9,487 nt of DNA from JAXDLH01 sp034666705 (GTDB lineage: Bacteria > Chloroflexota > UBA6077 > SHYK01): contig JAXDLH010000088.1 in NCBI GenBank assembly GCA_034666705.1, forward strand, positions 1 through 9,487, read 5' to 3'. Every line of letters begins with the position of its first letter. Positions within the stretch are counted from its first letter, which is position 1. The position numbers and the translations under genes were made by a program. Below, in pieces: positions 1 to 5,765 of this stretch. Below the pieces are notes generated by a model, which was not told the DNA's origin, did no database searches, and saw only the letters and a list, made by a program, of their open reading frames with translations.

Positions 1-1
1 C

Positions 2-1219
2 CCCAAGCCCGGGGACTTCTTCCAGTCGCGCATGGGCGAGGAGGCGGTGCTGCTGGTGCGCGACCGGAAAGGGGAGCTCCACGTCTTCCTGAACACGTGC
101 CGGCATCGGGGCATGAAGGTATGCCGCTACGACGAGGGCAACACCCTCCTCTTCACCTGCCCGTTCCACGGCTGGAGCTACGACACCGATGGCCGCCTGG
201 TGGGCGTGCCCGAGTACCAGGCGGCGTATCATGCCGAGCTCGAAAAGCCCGGCTGGGGCCTCCCCGAAGCGCAGCTCGCGAATTACCATGGCTCGATCTG
301 GGCGAACTGGGATCGTGAGGCGCCGTCGTTCAAAGAGTGGCTCGGGGACTACGACGACTACTTCCGCACGCTGTGGGAGGGGGACGACGGCCGCGACGGC
401 GGCGTCGAGATCCTCGGCGGCGTCCACAAATGGCGGATGCCGAGCAACTGGAAGTTCCCCGCCACCAGCTTCGGCGGCGATGGCGCGCACGGCTCCATTA
501 CCCACCGGTCGATCAACGTGGCCGCGATCGGGCCGCAGGGCGACCTGGAAGGTGGTGGACGCCACGGCATCCGCTCCACGTGGCCGCGTAAGAACTTCGA
601 GGTCTTGATCCCTGGTCTCGGCCACGGCTGCCACGCCGGCATCGCGGAGCCCGGCGCGCCCTACCGTGAAACCTGGCAGACGATGCCGGGCATTGAGGAC
701 TACTTCCGCGACGCACATGAGAAGCGCATGCAGAGCTTGAAAGAGCGCGGCATGAAGGACATCTCGGCTGGCAGCGCGTCCGAGTGGCCGAACGTGTCGT
801 ACGCATCCGGCCCGCGCAAGACCATCGTCGTCTGGCACCCACAGAGTGTGCAGATGACGGAGTGCTGGCGCTTCTACATGGTGGACAAGAACGCGCCCCA
901 AGAGGTGAAGGATGCGCTGCGCCGCTACCAGATGCGGTACAGCGGCCCCATCGGGCTCACCGAGTCCGACGATATGGAGAACTGGAACTACGCGTCAGCC
1001 GCGAGTAACGGCACGATCGCGCGGCGGTACCCCTACAATTACCAGATGGGCCTCGGCCACGCGTTCACCGAAGAGGGCGTCAAGGGGCGGCTCGGTCCGC
1101 ACCGCTGCGAGGAGGCCCAGCGTGGGCGTTTCGCCCGCTGGCTCGACCTCATGGAAGCCCGAAGCTGGAACGACCTCTACCCGAAGAACCGCTCAGTCAT
1201 CCCCAACGGCGGTCTGTAA
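2..1219 (+). CDS. Rieske non-heme iron oxygenase, alpha (catalytic) subunit, 5'-partial
   Basis: This is the catalytic subunit of a ring-hydroxylating oxygenase, which takes electrons through a Rieske 2Fe-2S cluster to a mononuclear iron that activates O2. The reading frame is open from base 2 and runs in from outside the window. The ATG at 32 is internal, because the residues before it (PKPGDFFQSR) match residues 53-62 of the complete paralogue at 5766-7133, so about 52 N-terminal residues are missing. The Rieske motif is C-x-H-x17-C-x2-H (NTCRHRG to CPFHGWSY, bases about 98-170). The iron site reads NWK then D-x2-H-x4-H (GDGAHGSITH), with a later acidic TESDDMENW segment that would supply the Asp ligand. 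It ends with TAA at 1217-1219. The substrate cannot be told. It diverges most from the paralogue in the region before VVWHP and at the C-terminus, so the two may differ in substrate. Confidence 0.93.
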   Translation, partial: PKPGDFFQSRMGEEAVLLVRDRKGELHVFLNTCRHRGMKVCRYDEGNTLLFTCPFHGWSYDTDGRLVGVPEYQAAYHAELEKPGWGLPEAQLANYHGSIWANWDREAPSFKEWLGDYDDYFRTLWEGDDGRDGGVEILGGVHKWRMPSNWKFPATSFGGDGAHGSITHRSINVAAIGPQGDLEGGGRHGIRSTWPRKNFEVLIPGLGHGCHAGIAEPGAPYRETWQTMPGIEDYFRDAHEKRMQSLKERGMKDISAGSASEWPNVSYASGPRKTIVVWHPQSVQMTECWRFYMVDKNAPQEVKDALRRYQMRYSGPIGLTESDDMENWNYASAASNGTIARRYPYNYQMGLGHAFTEEGVKGRLGPHRCEEAQRGRFARWLDLMEARSWNDLYPKNRSVIPNGGL

Positions 1220-1258
1220 AAGCGCGTAGAGGTGCCGTTCTGAGCCCGCAGGCGAAGA

Positions 1259-1292
1259 ATCCGTAGCCTTCTCTGACCGCTAGCGTACGGAT
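1259..1292. terminator. Weak inverted repeat between convergent genes
   Basis: ATCCGTA (1259-1265) and TACGGAT (1286-1292) are perfect 7-bp arms around a 20-nt loop, 40 bp after the stop of the Rieske gene. No T-run follows, so it is at best a weak or factor-assisted terminator. The right arm merges into the dispersed repeat at 1291-1315. Confidence 0.3.
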
Positions 1293-1315
1293 CCCTCGCT
1301 TCGCTCAGGATGACA
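1291..1315. repeat. Copy of the dispersed 'HPERSEG' intergenic repeat
   Basis: On the minus strand this reads TGTCATCCTGAGCGAAGCGA followed by GGGAT. This is the well-known short interspersed motif that litters many bacterial genomes (Acidobacteriota, Chloroflexota and others) and that gives the spurious peptide HPERSEGS when translated; here the minus frame indeed reads CHPERSEGSVR. It lies in the spacer between two convergent genes, the usual place for such elements, about 48 bp past the stop of the permease. Its function is not established. Recognition is from memory of the motif; a genome-wide count would confirm it. Confidence 0.75.
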
Positions 1316-1329
1316 AGCACCTTTGCAGT

Positions 1330-1355
1330 CGGCCTTCCGGGGTCGTGGCAGGCCG
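1330..1355 (-). terminator. Possible hairpin after the permease operon
   Basis: CGGCCT (1330-1335) and AGGCCG (1350-1355) form a 6-bp GC-rich stem with a 14-nt loop, starting 7 bp beyond the permease stop codon. There is no clear U-tract on the minus strand. It is offered as the best candidate for the 3' end of the kinase/regulator/permease operon. Confidence 0.3.
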
Positions 1356-1362
1356 GGCGGCG

Positions 1363-3564
1363 CTAGCGAGCACCGCGCGATCTCGTGCGGTCTGCCCCGT
1401 TGACGACGCGCACGCGGCGGGGTGCAGAGGGCTCCGCCGGGGAATGCGGCGCGGCGACCGGGTGGGGTGATACCTCGGCCGGGGCCGGCGGCTCGGTCGA
1501 GTCGGTAGCATCGTCGGCTGCTTCCACCGGGACCGCAGGACGGCGGCGCAGGTGGTAAGGCACGTTCGCCACGACGATGCCGGGGCGGAACAGCAGTGCC
1601 GCTTTGAGCCGCAGCGCAGTCTGATTGTGCAGGGCTTGCTCCCACCAATGGGCCGGTACCATCTCGGGCAGGATCACCGTCAGCGTTTTGTCGGGGTGCT
1701 GCGCGTGCATGGCGTCGACGTAGGCCAGCAATGGTCCCACGAGCGAGCGGTACGGCGACTCGATAATCGTGAGCGGTACCTCCATGCCTTCCTCTTCCCA
1801 CTCGAGCCGCAACGCATCCGCCCCCGCTGAGTCATCCGTGATGTGCACGGCGCTGATCGTGTCGTCGCGGCCACGGGCGATCGAGTGCGCATAGGCGAGC
1901 GTCTGCATCGCCACCTGGTTCAGCGCGGCGATGGGTACGACGACCAGGTGGGAAATGTGCGCCGGGTCCACGGGGGTCTCGACGACTAGCTCGCGCTCGT
2001 ACTGGCTGTAGTGCGCGTTGATCCCCCGGAACAGCAGGATCAGAATCGGGAGGATCACGATCACCATCCAGGCGCCGTCGAGGAACTTCGTGGTCGCCAC
2101 AACCAGCAGCACCAGGAACGTTGCGGTCGCACCCACGGCGTTGAACACGATGCTGCGCTGCCAGCCCGGCTCGCGCCGCCGCCACCAGCGTGAGACCATG
2201 CCCGCCTGGGAGAGGGTGAAGGCGCTGAAGACGCCGAATGCATAGAGCGGAATCAGCCGCGTGATGCTGCCGCCGAAGCTCCACAGCACGACCGAGGAGG
2301 CGATCCCGAGCGCCACGATCCCCCACGAGAACGCGAGGCGGTCACCGCGGAATGTGAACTGGCGGGGCAGGAAGCGGTCGCGCCCCAGGAAATACGCGAG
2401 GCGCGGGAAGTCGGAGTACGCAGTGTTCGCGGCGAGGAAGAGGATCAGGAACGTCGCGTACTGGATCACGTAGTACAGCGGCGAATCGCCGAATACCCCG
2501 CGGGCGATCTGGGAGACGACGGTCTCCGGGTCGTGCCCGGCCACCGCGATCCCGGGCACGATGCCCATCCGGTTGGCCAGATAGGTGATGCCGCTGAAGG
2601 TGACCGCCAGGATGATGACCATCGCCGTCAGCGTCTTCTGCGCATTGATCCATTCCGGCGGCTTGAATGCCGGCACGCCGTCCGAGATCGCCTCGACGCC
2701 CGTCAACGCCGCGCCGCCCGAGGCGAACGCCCGCAGCATGAGCACGAATGTCAGCGCCTCGACGCCGGACTCGACTACCGGGGGTGCGCCGGCCGGCCCG
2801 ATCCCGAAGCGCACCAGGCCTGCCACGAGCAGCACGCCCACGGCCGCCAGGAAGACGTAGGTTGGCAGCATGAAGATGCTGCCACTCTCACGGATGCCGC
2901 GCAGATTGACGAGGGTGACGATCACGATGACCCCCACCCCAATCTGCGCACTGTATGCATCCAGCCCTGGATACGCCGAGGCGAGCGCCTTCACGCCCGC
3001 CGCGACGGATACCGCGACCGTCAGGGTGTAGGAGATCAGCAGCGAGCCAGCGGCCGTGAGCCCCGGCAGCGTCCCAAGGTTGTCTTTGGCGACGATGTAG
3101 CTGCCGCCGCCGTTCGGGTACGCCTTGATCGTCTGGCGGTACGAGAAACCGACCACGAACAGCAGGAGCACCAGCACGGCGCCAATTCCCATGGACGCGC
3201 TGAGCGCGGCGGTGCCGGCCAACAGCAGCACGTTCATGATCTCTTCGGTGGCGTATGCCACGCTCGAGAGCGCGTCGGACGAGAGTACGGCGAGCGCTTT
3301 GACCTTGGTCAGGCGTTCGTGACCGGCCGCAGCCGTCGCCAGCGGCTCGCCGACGATGAGCCGCTTGAGGCGCGTATACAGGCCGCCCACGCCGGTAGGC
3401 ACGTTGGCGTCGGCGCGAACCTCGTAACGCCCGGTGCCGGTGCGGCGGAAGGCCCGGTGCCGAGCGAGGCGCACGAAGCGGTTGCCCGGACGCACCCCGC
3501 GGTGCACCTCGCGCCACTCGAGGCCAACGCCCTCGCCCCGATCGTTGTCGTTCGGGCTGCTCAT
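1363..3564 (-). CDS. kimA: KimA-like APC-superfamily potassium permease
   Basis: This 733-residue membrane permease resembles Bacillus subtilis KimA (formerly YdaO), an APC/KUP-type K+/H+ symporter. About 12 membrane segments span roughly residues 90-515. They are followed by a cytosolic USP-like domain (about 537-672: VVVPIAALNQ to VVANVPYHLRRR), as in KimA. By alignment with remembered KimA, several K+-site positions are kept: D97 and Y104 (SSDALSSVAY), Y179, T182 and S186 (SYTLTVAVS), T288 and E291 (TGVEA), and Y441. The position corresponding to KimA Asp117 is Ser178. It has about 60 extra N-terminal residues and a Pro/Ala/Glu-rich tail (about 673-733) not seen in B. subtilis KimA. The start codon overlaps the stop of the response regulator gene (ATGA), which implies translational coupling. 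No c-di-AMP riboswitch-like leader is possible with this overlap. Another substrate, such as an amino acid, cannot be excluded. Confidence 0.85.
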   Translation of the reverse strand: MSSPNDNDRGEGVGLEWREVHRGVRPGNRFVRLARHRAFRRTGTGRYEVRADANVPTGVGGLYTRLKRLIVGEPLATAAAGHERLTKVKALAVLSSDALSSVAYATEEIMNVLLLAGTAALSASMGIGAVLVLLLFVVGFSYRQTIKAYPNGGGSYIVAKDNLGTLPGLTAAGSLLISYTLTVAVSVAAGVKALASAYPGLDAYSAQIGVGVIVIVTLVNLRGIRESGSIFMLPTYVFLAAVGVLLVAGLVRFGIGPAGAPPVVESGVEALTFVLMLRAFASGGAALTGVEAISDGVPAFKPPEWINAQKTLTAMVIILAVTFSGITYLANRMGIVPGIAVAGHDPETVVSQIARGVFGDSPLYYVIQYATFLILFLAANTAYSDFPRLAYFLGRDRFLPRQFTFRGDRLAFSWGIVALGIASSVVLWSFGGSITRLIPLYAFGVFSAFTLSQAGMVSRWWRRREPGWQRSIVFNAVGATATFLVLLVVATTKFLDGAWMVIVILPILILLFRGINAHYSQYERELVVETPVDPAHISHLVVVPIAALNQVAMQTLAYAHSIARGRDDTISAVHITDDSAGADALRLEWEEEGMEVPLTIIESPYRSLVGPLLAYVDAMHAQHPDKTLTVILPEMVPAHWWEQALHNQTALRLKAALLFRPGIVVANVPYHLRRRPAVPVEAADDATDSTEPPAPAEVSPHPVAAPHSPAEPSAPRRVRVVNGADRTRSRGAR

Positions 3565-4340
3565 GACGACGCCGTCCCTGCGTCACGTATGCCGCGCGCC
3601 GGCTCCGGTGGAGCGACGGCGGCGACCTGCATGGGTGTCGACGAGTCGGCGCGCAGGCGGTACCCGATGCCCGGCTCGGTCACGATGATGCGCGGGTGGG
3701 CGGGATCCGCCTCCAGCTTTTTGCGCAGGCTCGCAATGTGGACCCGCAGCGTGCCCGTGGCGCCGTCATAGCTCGGGCCCAGCGCGGAGCGCAAGAGGTG
3801 ACCATGGGTGATCACCCGCCCCGCATGGCGCGTGAGGAAGGAGAGCAGCTCGAACTCGATCGGCGTCAAATGCACCTCCTGCATGTCCCGCGAAACCAGC
3901 CGGCGCGCGAGGTCGATCTCGACGGCACCGTCATCCGCATAGACGACGGGCTCCGCGGGCGCCGCCTCCCAGGAGGCGCGCCGCAGCGTGCTGCCCATCC
4001 GCGCGAGGAGCTCCGGCGCGCTGAACGGCTTGGTCACGTAGTCGTCCGCGCCCTCGTTCAGCGCGCGGATCTTGATCTGCTCCTCGCCGTGCACGGAGAG
4101 CACGATGACGGGCAGGCGGCTCCACTCCCGAAGGCGGCGGCACACTTCCACACCATCTATGTCCGGCAACACCAGGTCCAGGATGACCAGATCGAACGGC
4201 TGAGTGGCCATCGCATCGAGGGCGGCCTCGCCAGTCGCGACGTCCGTCACGGTGCAGCCGTTGGCGCGCAGCACCAGGCGGAGCGCGCGGCGGATCTGCG
4301 GCTCGTCGTCGACCACGAGCACGCGCGTCTTCTCCTTCAC
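3561..4340 (-). CDS. kdpE: OmpR/PhoB-family response regulator, KdpE-like
   Basis: This 259-residue DNA-binding response regulator has a receiver domain at about residues 5-120, with acidic pair D11/D12, phospho-acceptor D55 (VILDLVLPD), switch S82 and K104 (YVTKPF). A winged-helix output domain at about 130-230 has recognition-helix region TLRVHIASLRKKLE and ends TEPGIGYRLR. The pattern is closest to KdpE. I chose the GTG at 4340: it gives VKEKTRVLVVDDEP, the normal receiver N-terminus; a GGAG lies 9 nt upstream; and it overlaps the kinase stop (GTGA). The frame stays open upstream, but only as a shadow of the kinase gene. A 29-residue Ala/Pro-rich tail follows the DNA-binding domain. It sits between kinase and permease in one operon, so it probably controls this operon in response to K+ or osmotic state. 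It may also act at the paired promoters at 5431 and 7198. Confidence 0.93.
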   Translation of the reverse strand: MKEKTRVLVVDDEPQIRRALRLVLRANGCTVTDVATGEAALDAMATQPFDLVILDLVLPDIDGVEVCRRLREWSRLPVIVLSVHGEEQIKIRALNEGADDYVTKPFSAPELLARMGSTLRRASWEAAPAEPVVYADDGAVEIDLARRLVSRDMQEVHLTPIEFELLSFLTRHAGRVITHGHLLRSALGPSYDGATGTLRVHIASLRKKLEADPAHPRIIVTEPGIGYRLRADSSTPMQVAAVAPPEPARGIRDAGTASS

Positions 4341-5383
4341 TGCCCCTTGCTCCAGACCGGCAGGGTGAAGGTGAAGCGTGCCCCGCCCTCTGGACCATCC
4401 TCGAGCCACAGCGCGCCGCCATGCGCCTCCACAAACCCGCGGGCGATCGTGAGGCCGAGCCCGGTGCCGGTGGCCCCGGTCTGGCCCCGCTCGAAGGGAC
4501 GGAAGAGCCGCTCGCGCTCGGCAACCGGCACGCCTGCTCCACGATCCACCACCTCGGTGCGAATCATGGTCCCGTCGGCTCGGGCGCGGACCAGCACCGG
4601 CGTCCCCGCGGGCGTGTGGCGGGCCGCATTCTCCAGCAGGTTCGTCACGACGTGGTCCAACTGCGCATAGTCGCCGCTCACCGGGGGCAAGCCCTCGGGC
4701 ACGTCCACCTGGACACATCGCCCCGCCAGCATCGGCTGGAGGCGGTCGACGACTGCGCCCACTAGCTCGCCGAGCTCCTGCGGGTCCCGGTGCAGCTCGA
4801 TCCCGCCCGCCTCCAGCCGCGACGCATCCAGGAGGTTGGTGACCACCCGGTCGAGGCGATCCGCCTCCTCTTCGATCTCCGCGAGCAGCTCGGCGCGGTC
4901 CGCGTCGTCGTACGTGGCGCCGGGCTGGCGGAGCCCGGACACGCTCGCTTTGATCGACGCGAGCGGGGTGCGCAGCGTATGCGTCACGGCGTGCAGCAGT
5001 GCGGTTTTCAATTCCTCCGAGCGGCGTACGATCGCGGCCTCGCGGGCGGTCTCAGCACTCCGGCGAGCGCCATCGGCGAGCTGCGCTGTCACCAGGGCCG
5101 TGAAAAGGAGCAACACGAGGCCCAGCGCCTCATCCGCCCGAGCAACCGAAAACGTGCCCCGCGGGTCGACGAAGAGCAGATCATGGCCGAGGATCGCAAC
5201 CGCCACGCCGACGACCGCAGGGCCGCGCCCCCAGCGGCTGGCAGCGAGGACGATCGGCACCAGGTACAGCAGGATCGCGGCGGGCAGGTCGACCACCGTT
5301 GATTTCAGGATCCCCACGACTCCGAAGGTGACGGCGACCGCCAGCACCGTGAAGAGGTACGGGAGCACCGAGTCTCGTCGCAT
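4337..5383 (-). CDS. DUF4118 membrane histidine kinase (short KdpD-like)
   Basis: This 348-residue sensor kinase has four membrane segments (about residues 7-27, 33-48, 55-72 and 87-103) forming a KdpD-type DUF4118 domain, including the FVDPRGTFSVA segment. A HisKA domain follows with H135 (HAVTHTLRTPLASIKAS), then an HATPase domain with N252 (LLENAARHTP), DRGAGVP at about 280-286 and GTGLGLTIA at about 306-314. Full KdpD (about 900 residues) has N-terminal KdpD and USP domains; this protein has neither, so it keeps only the membrane and transmitter half. The residue after the phospho-His is Thr136, where Asp or Glu is usual. The ATG at 5383 is preferred because AGGAAA lies 7 nt upstream and the protein then starts MRRDSVLPYLF; an earlier in-frame ATG at 5503 would add 40 residues without family resemblance. 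It is the first gene of the operon with the KdpE-like regulator and the KimA-like permease. Confidence 0.92.
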   Translation of the reverse strand: MRRDSVLPYLFTVLAVAVTFGVVGILKSTVVDLPAAILLYLVPIVLAASRWGRGPAVVGVAVAILGHDLLFVDPRGTFSVARADEALGLVLLLFTALVTAQLADGARRSAETAREAAIVRRSEELKTALLHAVTHTLRTPLASIKASVSGLRQPGATYDDADRAELLAEIEEEADRLDRVVTNLLDASRLEAGGIELHRDPQELGELVGAVVDRLQPMLAGRCVQVDVPEGLPPVSGDYAQLDHVVTNLLENAARHTPAGTPVLVRARADGTMIRTEVVDRGAGVPVAERERLFRPFERGQTGATGTGLGLTIARGFVEAHGGALWLEDGPEGGARFTFTLPVWSKGQ

Positions 5384-5430
5384 GAACGCATTTCCTGATC
5401 GTGGCCGCGACGTCCGGCGGGATGCACAGC

Positions 5431-5493
5431 TTCTTAATACCCACTGCGGCCATCTTAACAGGAGCTGAACAGCCGGCTCCGTAGCATCGAGGT
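5431..5493 (+). promoter_or_regulatory. Paired-type promoter of the 79-residue gene, with 11-bp direct repeat
   Basis: TTCTTAAT lies at 5431-5438. TTAACA (5455-5460) and TGAACA (5466-5471) form a direct repeat with 11-bp period, the arrangement bound by OmpR/PhoB-family regulators. A TAGCAT -10-like hexamer (5482-5487) starts 10 bp after the repeat, with the ATG 6 nt later. There is no good -35 at 17 bp, as expected of an activator-dependent promoter. The whole 63 bp aligns gap-free with 7198-7260: 42 of 63 identical overall, and 28 of 34 from CTTAACA to TAGCAT (hand count). The same spacer must also drive the divergent kinase operon, for which I see no clear -10. Confidence 0.6.
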
Positions 5494-5733
5494 ATGGACA
5501 CATTCATCGCCAGCCCTTCGGTTCTCACTCGCCATGCGCCGCGTGCCAGCAGCCTGGAGGCCCTCGACACCATGGCGGCGCTTGCCTCGCGGAGCGACAC
5601 CGCGGTCCACGTCGTCGTGCCGCGCGAAGCGGGCATCGTGGCGCACGCCCGGGCCGTCGCGGACACAGCCGGCCTCGTGCTGAGTGTGGACCTGATGGCC
5701 GCGACGATTCGGGTCCGCTTCGCCCGCCGCTAA
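5494..5733 (+). CDS. Small hypothetical protein, 79 residues
   Basis: I do not recognise the family. The ORF has strong G/C at third codon positions, as expected of a real gene here, and starts exactly where the paired promoter predicts a leaderless start (6 nt after TAGCAT). There is no Shine-Dalgarno at proper spacing. The protein begins with a polar stretch (1-35), then looks like a small alpha/beta unit: strand AVHVVVP (37-43), helix AGIVAHARAVADTA (46-59), strands LVLSVD and TIRVRFA (61-77). It has no membrane segment, signal peptide or Cys motif. It is divergent from the kinase operon and convergent with the second Rieske gene, whose stop is 32 bp past its own. Sharing a promoter design with the GntR-type gene suggests co-regulation. 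The function is unknown. Confidence 0.65.
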   Translation: MDTFIASPSVLTRHAPRASSLEALDTMAALASRSDTAVHVVVPREAGIVAHARAVADTAGLVLSVDLMAATIRVRFARR

Positions 5734-5746
5734 CCGAAGCGCATCG

Positions 5747-5761
5747 GGGTCGAGGCGACCC
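5747..5761. terminator. Compact hairpin between convergent genes
   Basis: GGGTCG (5747-5752), AGG loop, CGACCC (5756-5761): a perfect 6-bp GC-rich stem with a 3-nt loop, lying in the 32-bp gap between two convergent stop codons (5733 and 5766). It could serve both strands as a transcription stop, though neither side has a T-run. Confidence 0.45.
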
Positions 5762-5765
5762 GCGG

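Noticed and set aside
1280..1801. Minus-strand ORF ending in CHPERSEGSVR
   Set aside because: Out-of-frame within the permease gene and running into the dispersed repeat; HPERSEG peptides are a known translation artefact.
2533..3771. Long plus-strand ORF (412 codons) opposite the permease gene
   Set aside because: The translation is rich in Arg/His/Asp/Gln with no family resemblance, as expected for the antisense of a GC-rich gene; the minus-strand permease is clearly the real gene.
3696..4670. Plus-strand ORF (324 codons) opposite the response regulator and kinase genes
   Set aside because: Antisense shadow of two well-recognised domains; no ribosome site and no recognisable product.
4341..4718. 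126-residue N-terminal extension of the response regulator up to the ATG at 4718
   Set aside because: The extension is an out-of-frame copy of kinase coding sequence; the GTG at 4340 gives the normal receiver start with GGAG upstream.
5384..5440. Minus-strand promoter for the kinase operon (TATTAA near 5439-5434)
   Set aside because: No -35-like hexamer at a suitable distance; the promoter must be in this spacer but I could not place it.
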